Of a stretch of 22,813 bases of DNA, positions 1 through 7,086 are shown in pieces. How positions within the stretch are numbered: position 1 is the stretch's first letter; every line of letters begins with the position of its first letter. Both the position numbers and the translations under genes were made by a program. Source of the DNA: CBIFVZ01 sp966185765 (GTDB lineage: Bacteria; Pseudomonadota; Gammaproteobacteria; Enterobacterales; Enterobacteriaceae); assembly GCA_966185765.1 (NCBI GenBank), contig CBIFVZ010000062.1:1-22813 (forward strand), in the 5' to 3' direction. A model generated the notes under the pieces. The model had not been told where the DNA came from. It worked only from the letters and a program-made list of their open reading frames with translations, and searched no databases.

Positions 1-1170
1 CGGCATCAGGAACAGAATCATCGCGATAACCGGGCCGCCCAGGGTTTCAATCATACCGAGAATGCTCGGGTTCAGTGTCGCCACAAGCCAGGTGGTGAGC
101 AGCATGAAAATGGCCGTGATGCGGTTCATACGGCTGATTTCAATATTCATGCCACGGCTGCGCAGCTGTTTAATCACGATACCGTTGAAACCTTCACGCG
201 CGCCCAGGTAATGGCCCAGGAATGACTTAGTGATAGCAACAATGGCGATAATCGGTGCCATCCAGGCAATCAGCGGCGCATTAAAATGGTTTGCCAGATA
301 AGACAGAATGGAGATGTTCTGTGCTTTTGCCGCGGCGAGATCGGACGGAGACAGGCTCAGTACGCAGCTGAAGACGAAGAACATCACCGTCAGCACCATC
401 ATAATGTGGGCGTAAGCAAGGATTTTAGAACATTTCTTCTCAGCACCTGCACCATATTCTTCACGCTTGGCAACGGCGAAAGACGAGATGATCGGTGAGT
501 GGTTAAAGGAGAAGACCATGACCGGAATCGCGAGCCACAGCGTCATCCACAGGCCGCTTGCGGTGGTTGCACTGCTGCTCAGGCTCAGGGTTTCCAGGGC
601 TGCGCCGTTCCACTGCGGAATCAGGTAGAGCGCCAGCAGCATGAGTGCTGCCACAAACGGGAATACCAGTACGCTCATTGCCTTAACAATCATCTGCTCG
701 CCAAAGCGCACAATCGTCATCATACCGGCAATCAGAATCAGCGACAGAATGGCGCGTGGTGGTGCCTGCATGCCGAGCTGGTGAGTAAGGAAACTCTCAA
801 CGGTGTTGGTGATAGCCACGCTGTAGACCAGCAGAATGGGGTAAATGGCAAAGAAGTAGAGCAGGGTAATGAGCTTACCGGCACCTACGCCGAAGTGTTC
901 TTCTACCACTTCTGTAATATCTTCACCCGGATTTTTGCCTGACAGAACAAAGCGCGTCAGACCTCGGTGGGCGAAGAAAGTCATCGGAAATGCCAGTAAC
1001 GCCATGATAAACAGCGGAATGAGACCGCCAACGCCTGCGTTAATAGGCAGGAAAAGCACGCCTGCGCCAATGGCAGTGCCATAAAGACCAAGCATCCAGA
1101 TAGTGTCGGTTCTGCGCCAGGAACTGCGCTTTTCGACGTAAGCCTGCGTGCTGGTTTGGGTGGTATCCAT
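1..1170 (-). CDS. sdaC: Serine:H+ symporter SdaC, 3' end cut by window edge
   Basis: Inner-membrane transporter of the hydroxy/aromatic amino acid permease family; in E. coli SdaC takes up L-serine with protons for degradation by the serine deaminase encoded next door. The 390 codons present read from ATG at 1170 to the left edge; the E. coli protein has about 429 residues, so roughly 39 C-terminal residues are missing. The N-terminus begins MDTTQTST, and the first membrane segment contains LYGTAIGAGVLFLPINAG, the glycine-rich helix-break typical of the family. Further hydrophobic segments alternate with short loops, including the conserved stretch IPVMVFSFNHSPIISSF. The start is fixed by AGGAG at 1179-1183, 8 bases upstream. 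It lies downstream of ppnN on the same strand but behind a terminator and its own promoter region. Identification is by remembered similarity over the whole visible length. Confidence 0.96.
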   Translation of the reverse strand, partial: MDTTQTSTQAYVEKRSSWRRTDTIWMLGLYGTAIGAGVLFLPINAGVGGLIPLFIMALLAFPMTFFAHRGLTRFVLSGKNPGEDITEVVEEHFGVGAGKLITLLYFFAIYPILLVYSVAITNTVESFLTHQLGMQAPPRAILSLILIAGMMTIVRFGEQMIVKAMSVLVFPFVAALMLLALYLIPQWNGAALETLSLSSSATTASGLWMTLWLAIPVMVFSFNHSPIISSFAVAKREEYGAGAEKKCSKILAYAHIMMVLTVMFFVFSCVLSLSPSDLAAAKAQNISILSYLANHFNAPLIAWMAPIIAIVAITKSFLGHYLGAREGFNGIVIKQLRSRGMNIEISRMNRITAIFMLLTTWLVATLNPSILGMIETLGGPVIAMILFLMP

Positions 1171-1305
1171 GAATCGATCTCCTGGAGGAACGAAATATGC
1201 CAGATAATTAGTCAATCACATTGTTAAAGTGCTTGACGGTAATAGGAAATACTGCTCAGAGCGATATTTTTGTAATTTTTGCCCACGGCTTGATTATGCG
1301 GCGCA

Positions 1306-1311
1306 AAGATA
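1306..1311 (-). promoter_or_regulatory. Predicted sdaC -10 element
   Basis: On the minus strand the hexamer TATCTT lies here, giving a predicted start near 1299 and an untranslated leader of about 130 bases before sdaC. There is no good -35 hexamer, which suits an activator-dependent promoter. The call rests on its spacing from the CRP-like palindrome just upstream. Confidence 0.35.
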
Positions 1312-1332
1312 CATTGGCGCCGTTTATGTATC

Positions 1333-1348
1333 AGTGATCGCGATCGCA
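1333..1348 (-). promoter_or_regulatory. Candidate CRP-cAMP site for sdaC
   Basis: The plus strand reads AGTGATCGCGATCGCA, which matches the CRP consensus TGTGA-N6-TCACA at 8 of 10 defined bases. Its centre, 1340.5, lies 41.5 bases upstream of the start predicted from the -10 at 1306-1311, the classic class II activator position. E. coli sdaC is known to depend on CRP. The remainder of the 450-base gap between ppnN and sdaC is AT-rich. It holds the ppnN terminator and a spaced inverted repeat (TTGAAT at 1454-1459, ATTCAA at 1480-1485), and I see no convincing gene in it. Confidence 0.5.
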
Positions 1349-1585
1349 ATTACATTAATCAACTTTATGAGATTAAATTGGTGGGATTTTGTACTGGTGA
1401 GAAACCTTTGCATGGTGAATTTCGCGGCCAAACTAGCACAGCTGTACTTTGCTTTGAATCATGGTTTACGTAGTATCATATTCAATGCTGAAAAAAGACA
1501 GTAACGCGGGATTTAATGGCGAATTATCTGATGATGTGCCGGAGTGACAGGATGAAATTAAGCGCAACCGTTTACGTACAGATGT

Positions 1586-1610
1586 TAAAGAAAGCAGCCC
1601 GAAGGCTGCT
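1586..1610 (-). terminator. Rho-independent terminator of ppnN
   Basis: Read on the minus strand, a 7-bp stem AGCAGCC/GGCTGCT closes on a TTCG tetraloop and runs into TTTCTTT. It begins 10 bases after the ppnN stop codon. Stem, stable loop and T-tract make this a canonical intrinsic terminator, separating ppnN from sdaC. Confidence 0.85.
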
Positions 1611-1620
1611 CAAACGCGAT

Positions 1621-2985
1621 TCAGGTGATAATTTCGTAACAAGGAATGTAGGCGCTGCCAGGGAGTTTCATGCGGTGCTGCGCCACGAAACCCTGTAGCA
1701 AATCATCCATCTGTTTCATCATCTTAGGGTCGCCGTGAATTTTGTATGGTCCGCGCGCTTCTATGGCGCGAATACCCACTTCCTTAACGTTGCCAGCGAC
1801 AATACCGGAAAACGCCCGGCGCAGGTCAGCGGCCAATTGTTCTGCCGGGCGGTCGGGGTAAAGACCCAGATTTGCCATGTTCTCGTGCGTAGGCTCAAAC
1901 GGTACCTGCAAATCAGGGGCGATGCGAATTGACCAGTTGAATCCGTAAGAATCCCCCGTTTCACGGCGGTTTTCTTTCACCCGTGGCATGGCTTTTTTCA
2001 TGTGCTGGGCCACTTTTGCGGGATCGTCGATGATGATTTCGTAATGACGACGCGCCTGTTCTCCCAACGTGTTGACGATAAACGCATCCAGTACGCGGAA
2101 GTAATCAGCGCTTTCACCCGGGCCTGTGAGAATGAGCGGCAGAACCTGATCGTGGTTGTGCGGATTCATCAGGATGCCGAGCAGATAAAGCAGTTCTTCT
2201 GCGGTGCCAACGCCGCCCGGGAAAATAATAATGCCGTGGGCAATGCGCACAAATGCTTCAAGACGTTTTTCAATATCCGGCATGATGATGAGTTCATTCA
2301 CCAGCGGGTTAGGTGGCTCGGCCGCGATGATGGACGGCTCCGTCATGCCGATAAAACGCCCCTCTTTATAGCGCTGCTGGGCGTGGCCAACCGCCGCACC
2401 TTTCATGGGAGCCTCCATTGCGCCCGGACCGCAGCCGGTACAGATATTCAGCTCACGTAGTCCCAGCTCATTGCCGACACGGCGCGCATAGAGATATTCG
2501 GTTTCATTAATTGAGTGGCCGCCCCAGCACACTACCATGTTGGGGGCTTCGCCAACGTGCAGTGCGCGAGCGTTACGCAGGATAGAAAACACTAGGTTGG
2601 TAATGTGGATGGAGTTTTCCAGATTCAGATGCTGGAAGCGCCCGGCCCAGGCAATCTGTCCGTTTACAAACAGAATGTCACGTAACACGGCAAACAAGTT
2701 AGCCTGCAGTGAACGGATAATCTGGCCGTCAACGAATGCCTTTTCCGGCGGATTGACCAGCTCCAGCTTCACGCCGCGTTCGCGACGCAGCACGTTGATA
2801 TCGAAATTTTCATAGCGCGACAGCAGCTCTTTACTGTTGTCGGTCTGGCTACCGGAATTAAGCACCGCAAGTGAACAGTTGCGAAACAGTTGGTAAAGAT
2901 CGCTGCTGGCGGTGCGCTTAAGCATATCGACTTCCAGCTGCGACAACATGTCCATAGAACCAAGAGGACTGATATGTGTAATCAA
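1621..2985 (-). CDS. ppnN: Pyrimidine/purine nucleotide 5'-monophosphate nucleosidase PpnN (YgdH)
   Basis: Cytoplasmic LOG-family enzyme that cleaves nucleoside monophosphates to free base and ribose 5-phosphate. In E. coli it is bound and stimulated by (p)ppGpp. The 454 residues equal the E. coli length. The LOG-family Rossmann core carries GCGPGAMEAP at residues 185-194 and the signature PGGVGTAEE at 256-264, flanked by the N- and C-terminal domains peculiar to PpnN. The start is TTG at 2985: an AAGGAG at 2991-2996 sits 5 bases upstream, and the residues from there (MITHISPLGS) match the family N-terminus. The first in-frame ATG would lose ten residues. It follows queF on the same strand after 95 bases and ends at an intrinsic terminator. 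The relA gene for its alarmone ligand lies about 14 kb away in this window. Confidence 0.95.
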   Translation of the reverse strand: MITHISPLGSMDMLSQLEVDMLKRTASSDLYQLFRNCSLAVLNSGSQTDNSKELLSRYENFDINVLRRERGVKLELVNPPEKAFVDGQIIRSLQANLFAVLRDILFVNGQIAWAGRFQHLNLENSIHITNLVFSILRNARALHVGEAPNMVVCWGGHSINETEYLYARRVGNELGLRELNICTGCGPGAMEAPMKGAAVGHAQQRYKEGRFIGMTEPSIIAAEPPNPLVNELIIMPDIEKRLEAFVRIAHGIIIFPGGVGTAEELLYLLGILMNPHNHDQVLPLILTGPGESADYFRVLDAFIVNTLGEQARRHYEIIIDDPAKVAQHMKKAMPRVKENRRETGDSYGFNWSIRIAPDLQVPFEPTHENMANLGLYPDRPAEQLAADLRRAFSGIVAGNVKEVGIRAIEARGPYKIHGDPKMMKQMDDLLQGFVAQHRMKLPGSAYIPCYEIIT

Positions 2986-3026
2986 GTAAGCTCCTTATGG
3001 GCGATAGTGCAGCGCCCCTGGTGTTT

Positions 3027-3056
3027 ACAATAGCCCCGGGCGTCTCGCTTTAACAA
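3027..3056 (-). promoter_or_regulatory. Predicted sigma-70 promoter for ppnN
   Basis: On the minus strand TTGTTA (3051-3056) and TATTGT (3027-3032) are separated by 18 bases, each matching 4 of 6 consensus positions. Transcription would start near 3020, inside the 95-base queF-ppnN gap. A small GGGCG/CGCCC hairpin (2999-3017) would then lie in the leader just before the ppnN ribosome-binding site. Prediction only; read-through from queF is equally possible. Confidence 0.35.
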
Positions 3057-3080
3057 CCCTGCGGCACAAATTGCCCCTGT

Positions 3081-3926
3081 TTACTGGCGTGCAAGGCGAC
3101 CGGTTGCGGGTGTGAACAGGCTGTTGCTGCGCCAGGGGTTAATGTCCAGACCGCCGCGGCGGGTATAGCGTGCGTAGACGCTAAGGCTTTTCGGGCCACA
3201 CAGACGCTGAATGTCGTTAAAAATACGCTCAACGCATTGCTCATGAAACTCGTTATGGTGGCGAAACGATACCAGGTAACGCAGCAGCTTTTCGCGATTG
3301 ATGCGTGGGCCACGATAGTGAATCTGTACTGAACCCCAGTCCGGCTGGTTGGTAATCAGGCAGTTCGATTTAAGCAGATGGCTGACCAGCGTTTCTTCCA
3401 CTTCTTCCTGGCTTACAGCCTCGGCAAGATAGTCGGCGCTAAATTCGTAACTGTCGATAGTGATGGGTTGCTCGTCAATACATTCTCCCGCCAGCGCAGC
3501 TACAGGGGTGCCTTCAAGCTCGTTCAGGCGATGCAGTACTACGCTCACATCGCCCTGGGCACAGGCGCGCAGGTCGCGCTCAAGCGTAGCATGCACCTGC
3601 TGCCAGTCAGCAAAACGTGTCTGGTTAAAGCTGTTGAGATAGAGCTTGAAGCTTTTGGACTCTACGAGGTTCACGCTGGTGGCATTCAGTTCCACGTGGC
3701 CGACCGCGACCTGGGGTAGCCCATGAGCATTGAGCCAGGACAGTTCGTACAGTGTCCAGATATCTTTGCCATGAAACGGCAGGTTATCAGCGTGCAGCCC
3801 CAGCGGGTCGCGATTGAGGCTGCGCGGCACCGGTTGTAATAACGATGCATCGTAAGTATCTCGGTACTCGGTGGTTTTGCCAAGCGTCAGGCCGCTGAGT
3901 GCCTGGTGGTTATCGTAACCGGACAT
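3081..3926 (-). CDS. queF: NADPH-dependent 7-cyano-7-deazaguanine (preQ0) reductase QueF
   Basis: Reduces the nitrile of preQ0 to the amine preQ1, the last free-base step of queuosine synthesis for tRNA wobble position 34. At 281 residues this is the long bimodular type II QueF of E. coli (282). The NADPH-binding family motif E-S-K-S-F-K lies at residues 89-94 in the N-terminal half. The catalytic pair in the C-terminal half is Cys189 (in LLKSNCL), which forms the thioimide, and Asp196 (in QPDWGS), the proton donor. The start is ATG at 3924-3926, preceded by an AGAGG-like site. The gene diverges from syd with 68 bases between the start codons, so their promoters must interleave there. Confidence 0.97.
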   Translation of the reverse strand: MSGYDNHQALSGLTLGKTTEYRDTYDASLLQPVPRSLNRDPLGLHADNLPFHGKDIWTLYELSWLNAHGLPQVAVGHVELNATSVNLVESKSFKLYLNSFNQTRFADWQQVHATLERDLRACAQGDVSVVLHRLNELEGTPVAALAGECIDEQPITIDSYEFSADYLAEAVSQEEVEETLVSHLLKSNCLITNQPDWGSVQIHYRGPRINREKLLRYLVSFRHHNEFHEQCVERIFNDIQRLCGPKSLSVYARYTRRGGLDINPWRSNSLFTPATGRLARQ

Positions 3927-3994
3927 GTGTTTCGCCTCTGTAAAGCAGGTACAATCAGCCGCGTAGTGTAGCTCACCGCGTAAGGAGAAAGAAA

Positions 3995-4540
3995 TTGAAC
4001 GACGTAAAGCAGGCCTTAACGGATTTTACCCGCCGCTATTGTGAGGCCTGGCAGCAGGCAAATGGCCGTGGGCCGCGCAGTGAAGAACTGTATGGCGTGC
4101 CGTCGCCCTGCATTACGGCAACCGGTGAAGACTGTGTGTTCTGGCAGGCGCAGCCCTTTGCCCCACAGGCGGATTTACGCGGCGTAGAAAAGGCGCTGGA
4201 TATTGTCATCCGTCAGGAGATTCATGACTTTTATACGACACAATTTGCAGGTGATATGACAGTTACGCTTGGCGAGCGCTGTTTTACATTGCTGCAAACC
4301 TGGAGTGCGGATGATTTTCGCCGCGTGCAGGAAAATCAGATTGGACATTTATTAATTCAGCGACGTCTGAAATTATCACCTACACTATTTATCGCTACGC
4401 TGGACAGCGAGCTGGACGTTATCTCGGTTTCTAATGTAACGGGCGAAGTACGCCTTGAAACATTGGGCACTTCACGCTACACGCCTTTGGCTCCTGGGTT
4501 GGGAACGTTTCTGACTCAGCTCACGCCACGGATCCTGTGA
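3995..4540 (+). CDS. syd: SecY-interacting protein Syd
   Basis: Small hydrophilic cytoplasmic protein that binds SecY at the inner membrane and, in E. coli, is proposed to check the integrity of the SecYEG translocon. The 181 residues match the E. coli length. Recognisable conserved blocks are SEELYGVPSPCI near residues 27-38, FYTTQFAGDM, and the segment LLQTWSADDFRRVQENQIGHL in the middle of the protein, followed by LPTLFIATL-like sequence (here SPTLFIATLDSELDVISV). The start is TTG at 3995; AAGGAGA at 3982-3988 is well placed and no ATG lies near. Its 3' side is followed by the csrB control region. A weak -10 (TACAAT, 3950-3955) may drive it. Confidence 0.93.
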   Translation: MNDVKQALTDFTRRYCEAWQQANGRGPRSEELYGVPSPCITATGEDCVFWQAQPFAPQADLRGVEKALDIVIRQEIHDFYTTQFAGDMTVTLGERCFTLLQTWSADDFRRVQENQIGHLLIQRRLKLSPTLFIATLDSELDVISVSNVTGEVRLETLGTSRYTPLAPGLGTFLTQLTPRIL

Positions 4541-4551
4541 CAGACTTTTGA

Positions 4552-4588
4552 CTACAGTTGTGTGAGAGATCTCTTACAACAACTGTAG
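4552..4588 (+). promoter_or_regulatory. UvrY operator of csrB nested in a longer inverted repeat
   Basis: TGTGAGAGATCTCTTACA at 4561-4578 is a near-perfect palindrome matching the UvrY (SirA/GacA-type) box with TGTAAG and CTTACA half-sites; I recall the same motif upstream of E. coli csrB. Its centre is about 182 bases before the predicted RNA start, a similarly distant position to that in E. coli. Perfect 9-base arms, CTACAGTTG (4552-4560) and CAACTGTAG (4580-4588), flank it, so the whole 37 bases can also fold as a hairpin just after the syd stop codon. No T-tract follows, so it is not a standard intrinsic terminator. Confidence 0.75.
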
Positions 4589-4645
4589 GACATCGCTGTT
4601 TGATATGCAGAATCAATCCCACACCATTACTGATAATACTCTATT

Positions 4646-4658
4646 TATCATGGGATTA
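4646..4658 (+). promoter_or_regulatory. Candidate IHF site between UvrY operator and csrB promoter
   Basis: TATCATGGGATTA matches the IHF consensus WATCAR-N4-TTR except for one base (T where R is expected). It lies between the distant UvrY operator and the csrB promoter, where a DNA bend would bring them together. IHF has been reported to assist csrB transcription in E. coli. Single-site consensus match only. Confidence 0.35.
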
Positions 4659-4716
4659 AGGTCTCTGTAGAAAGCTTACGAACGAAAGGTACATGGTTTT
4701 CGCTACGGTGCGTAGG

Positions 4717-4747
4717 TTGTAAGCCAGACCGATTTAGGGGATTCTAT
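4717..4747 (+). promoter_or_regulatory. Predicted csrB promoter
   Basis: A -10-like TTCTAT at 4742-4747 lies 4 bases before the RNA 5' end inferred from similarity to E. coli CsrB. The nearest -35-like hexamer, TTGTAA at 4717-4722, is spaced 19 bases away. This imperfect promoter would fit activation by phosphorylated UvrY. Confidence 0.45.
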
Positions 4748-4751
4748 GTCC

Positions 4752-5120
4752 ATCGACAGGGAGTCGAAACAAAGAAGGCGGTATCAGGATGATGCCTCTT
4801 CTGGAATCAGGAACACGCCGGGGATGGCGCTACAAGGAAGGCTTCAGGAAGAAGCAAGAGGATAACGCAGGATAGCGTAAAAGGACACCTCCAGGAAGGA
4901 GACCGAGAGCCGGACGGGACAGAAGGCGGGTCATGAAGACCAAGGTGAACGTCAGGATGGCGTCACTCGCATTAGGATGATGGCACGGAGCAGTAACGAA
5001 GGAACGTAGGTCAGGATGGCCACGGGAAAAGTTGTCAAGGACGAGCAGGGAGCATTGAAGGTAGCTGGATTGCTGCAAAACGAACCAGGGGCACTGTGAA
5101 AGCAGTGCCCCTACTTTTTT
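4752..5120 (+). ncRNA. csrB: CsrB regulatory RNA (CsrA-sequestering)
   Basis: CsrB binds many CsrA dimers and relieves CsrA control of translation. The 5' end TCGACAGGGAGTC, the internal GGACACCTCCAGGA and the distal AAAAGTTGTCAAGGA-GAGCAGGGAGCA segment match E. coli CsrB as I recall it. Hand counting gives about 23 GGA triplets before the terminator, many as CAGGA or AGGAT in short hairpin loops; E. coli CsrB has a similar number. The length, about 369 bases, equals that of E. coli. It sits between syd and yqcC, as in E. coli. Between the conserved ends the sequence has drifted a lot while GGA spacing is kept, as expected for a sponge RNA. Its activator pathway begins with BarA, encoded in this window. 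The 5' end is by similarity, accurate to a few bases. Confidence 0.95.
5088..5120 (+). terminator. Rho-independent terminator of csrB
   Basis: A perfect 9-bp stem GGGGCACTG/CAGTGCCCC with a 6-base loop is followed by TACTTTTTT. It forms the 3' end of CsrB, in the same place and form as in E. coli, where the stem sequence is similar. Confidence 0.95.
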
Positions 5121-5191
5121 ATGGAGGCTTTTTAGCCTCGCCCGCTGCCGTGATATTCTTGCGCCCTTCTGATTTTCCTCACGAGGTTCTC

Positions 5192-5518
5192 ATGGAACGC
5201 CACAATGCCGTGCGCGAGCGGCTCCTGCATATTGAACAAGTCCTGCGCGATGGCCAGCACTGGCAGTCTTCGTCCCCCGCAGACAGCGCTTTTGCAAGCA
5301 ATCAGCCCTTTTGTATGGATACCCTGGCGCCGCACGAATGGCTACAGTGGGTGCTACTGCCGCGTATGCACGCGCTGCTTGATGGCCAGCATCCGCTACC
5401 GCAGGCCCTGGCTGTCGCTCCTTATTATGAGATGGCGCTTGAGGCGGATTGGCCTGAGCGTGAAGCTCTGCTGGCTGCGCTGGCGGCACTCGATGAACTC
5501 TTTGCCGGGGACGCCTGA
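5192..5518 (+). CDS. yqcC: YqcC family protein, function unknown
   Basis: A 108-residue protein of the YqcC (DUF446) family; no activity has been assigned. The recognisable core is MDTLAPHEWLQWVLLPRM near residues 42-59 followed by LAVAPYYEMAL. Acidic residues dominate the C-terminal helix, and there is no signal peptide or membrane segment. I chose ATG 5192 because the protein from there aligns with the E. coli protein (109 residues) and GAGG lies at 5183-5186. An upstream in-frame ATG at 5096 falls within the csrB terminator and is not credible. The stop codon overlaps the truC start (TGATG), so translation is probably coupled. Confidence 0.9.
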   Translation: MERHNAVRERLLHIEQVLRDGQHWQSSSPADSAFASNQPFCMDTLAPHEWLQWVLLPRMHALLDGQHPLPQALAVAPYYEMALEADWPEREALLAALAALDELFAGDA

Positions 5519-6309
5519 TGCTGGAAATCCTTTATCAGGATGAGTGGCTGGTGGCGGTCAATAAACCTTCTGGTTGGCTTGTACACCGAAGCTGGCTCGA
5601 TCGCGATGAAAAAGTGGTGGTCATGCAGACCGTGCGCGACCAGATTGGTCAGCACGTTTTTACCGTGCACCGCCTGGACAGGCCAACGTCTGGCGTGCTG
5701 CTAATGGGCTTATCCAGCGAGATTGGGCGGCTTTTATCCCGGCAGTTTGAATCACATCAAATTCACAAACATTATCACGCCATTGTGCGCGGCTGGCTGG
5801 AAGGTGAGGCCACGCTGGATTATCCATTACGGGAAGAACTGGATAAAATCGGTGATAAGTTCAGCCGTACTGATAAAGAACCGCAACCTGCGCTGACGCA
5901 CTATCGCGGCATTGCCACCTGTGAAATGCCGGTTGCCATTGGGCGCTACAGCAGCGCACGCTACAGCCTGGTGGAGATGGCACCGCAGACCGGGCGTAAG
6001 CACCAGCTACGCCGCCACATGGCGCATTTACGCCATCCGATCATTGGTGACAGCAAACACGGTGATTTGCGCCAGAACCGGGCAGCAGCAGAGCATTTTG
6101 GCTGCAACCGGTTAATGCTCCATGCAAGCAGCCTTGAGTTTGTTCACCCGGTGACAGGCGAAGCGCTGCGTATTGAAGCCGGGCTGGACGCAGTCTGGAT
6201 GCAGGCGCTGACAGACTTCGGCTGGCGTGGAATTCTCCCCGGAATTGAAAGGGTTGCCTTTGGCCCTGACTGCGTCCAGGATGTTAACGATTCTACGTAT
6301 AAGGAGTGA
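5518..6309 (+). CDS. truC: tRNA pseudouridine(65) synthase TruC
   Basis: Isomerises U65 to pseudouridine in tRNA(Ile1) and tRNA(Asp). RluA-family enzyme of 263 residues (E. coli 260). The catalytic loop HRLDRPTSGVLL starts at residue 51 and places the nucleophile at Asp54, the E. coli position. The other family motifs are present: the N-terminal LVAVNKPSGWLVH near residues 11-23, and the C-terminal TGRKHQLRRHMAHL and IIGDSKHGD. There is no S4 domain, as expected for TruC. It starts at the ATG overlapping the yqcC stop, and its own last codons contain the AAGGAG that serves yqcA. The three genes therefore look like one translationally packed unit. Confidence 0.96.
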   Translation: MLEILYQDEWLVAVNKPSGWLVHRSWLDRDEKVVVMQTVRDQIGQHVFTVHRLDRPTSGVLLMGLSSEIGRLLSRQFESHQIHKHYHAIVRGWLEGEATLDYPLREELDKIGDKFSRTDKEPQPALTHYRGIATCEMPVAIGRYSSARYSLVEMAPQTGRKHQLRRHMAHLRHPIIGDSKHGDLRQNRAAAEHFGCNRLMLHASSLEFVHPVTGEALRIEAGLDAVWMQALTDFGWRGILPGIERVAFGPDCVQDVNDSTYKE

Positions 6310-6315
6310 CAGGCT

Positions 6316-6762
6316 ATGGCTGACGTGGGCATTTTTGTTGGAACCATTTACGGAAACGCGCTGCTGGTAGCAGAAGAGGCTCAGACAATACTCACGCGCC
6401 TGGGGCACGACGCAAAAGTATTTGAAGACCCGCAGGCCACTGACTGGGAGCGCTATCGCAACGGTTACGCGCTGGTGGTGACGTCAACCACCGGTCAGGG
6501 TGACCTGCCTGACAGCATTGTTCCCCTGTTTGAGGCAATTAAAACCATTGGCTGGCATCCAGACCTGAAATACGGCCTGATTGCGCTTGGCGACAGCATG
6601 TACGACAACTTTTGCGGTGGCGGCAAGCAGTTTGATGCGCTGTTGCAGGAGCAGGGCGCCACTCGCCTGGGGGAGGTGCTGACCATTGACGCCAGTGAAA
6701 CCACTGAGCCTGAAAGCGTGTCTAATCCCTGGATTGAACACTGGGGGACGCTGATTAAATAA
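6316..6762 (+). CDS. yqcA: Flavodoxin YqcA
   Basis: Short-chain FMN-binding flavodoxin of 148 residues (E. coli 149), presumably an electron carrier; its partner is unknown. The phosphate-binding loop is GTIYGNA (residues 9-15), shorter in hydroxyls than the usual TxTGxT. The two loops that clasp the flavin are TSTTGQGDLPDS near 56-67 and GDSMYDNFCGGGKQ near 92-105. The start is supported by AAGGAG at 6301-6306, which overlaps the end of truC; the gap to truC is 6 bases. Transcription probably comes from upstream of yqcC. Confidence 0.94.
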   Translation: MADVGIFVGTIYGNALLVAEEAQTILTRLGHDAKVFEDPQATDWERYRNGYALVVTSTTGQGDLPDSIVPLFEAIKTIGWHPDLKYGLIALGDSMYDNFCGGGKQFDALLQEQGATRLGEVLTIDASETTEPESVSNPWIEHWGTLIK

Positions 6763-6768
6763 GCCGTC

Positions 6769-6790
6769 GCCCTTCGCGCCTGCGAGGGGC
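6769..6790 (+). terminator. Hairpin after yqcA, weak intrinsic terminator
   Basis: A 9-bp stem (6769-6777 with 6782-6790, one G-T pair) closed by a 4-base loop begins 6 bases after the yqcA stop. It is followed only by TTATCC, so the T-tract is poor. It probably marks the 3' end of the yqcC-truC-yqcA transcript. Confidence 0.5.
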
Positions 6791-7086
6791 TTATCCTGTG
6801 CGTTAAAAAACGCTCACCTTTCTCATTTCCCGCTATTTCGTGAAGCATCGCCCAGTCGTTTGTGCCGATGCCCTAAATCCCGTTTTAAGTATCCCCGAAA
6901 GTTGTATTCCTGCACGGTGAGAGCGCGCCGGGGCATTTTTATACTGTCTGTGTCAGTTCATAAAACCGCAGCCACGCTTTCAACCTACAAATAGCTGCGG
7001 ATTGTCACGGCATATCATTCTGATTAACCCAGGGGTTGTGCTGTTCAGAATGGATGTAGCCACGGGCTATTATTCAGGAGTACAAC
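6791..7086 (+). promoter_or_regulatory. gudP upstream region: candidate promoter and spaced inverted repeat
   Basis: No gene is seen here. TATACT at 6940-6945 is the best -10 candidate; the sequence 17 bases before it (GTGAGA) is a poor -35, so an activator is likely. E. coli gud genes are controlled by CdaR (SdaR), whose binding motif I cannot place. An inverted repeat CCGCAGC (6966-6972) / GCTGCGG (6994-7000) lies just downstream of the expected start and could be an operator or a leader hairpin. The gudP ribosome-binding site, CAGGAG, is at 7075-7080. Confidence 0.4.

Noticed and set aside
1229..1504. 91-codon plus-strand open frame in the ppnN-sdaC gap, with a hydrophobic stretch
   Set aside because: GTG start without a ribosome-binding site, lies across the predicted sdaC promoter and CRP site, AT-rich composition explains the hydrophobic residues.
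4666..4680. Second UvrY box TGTAGAAAGCTTACG upstream of csrB
   Set aside because: Half-sites resemble the consensus, but the spacing is 3 bases rather than 6, so I do not list it as a site.
4830..5078. 82-codon minus-strand open frame in the csrB region
   Set aside because: It is antisense to CsrB, whose repeated GGA motifs explain the Ser, Pro and Leu rich translation.
4752..5087. Repeated AGGA-type motifs as a tandem repeat or CRISPR-like array
   Set aside because: The units are short, irregularly spaced and sit in predicted hairpin loops; they are the CsrA-binding motifs of CsrB.
5096..5191. N-terminal extension of YqcC by 32 residues
   Set aside because: The upstream ATG is inside the csrB terminator stem; the family start is at 5192.
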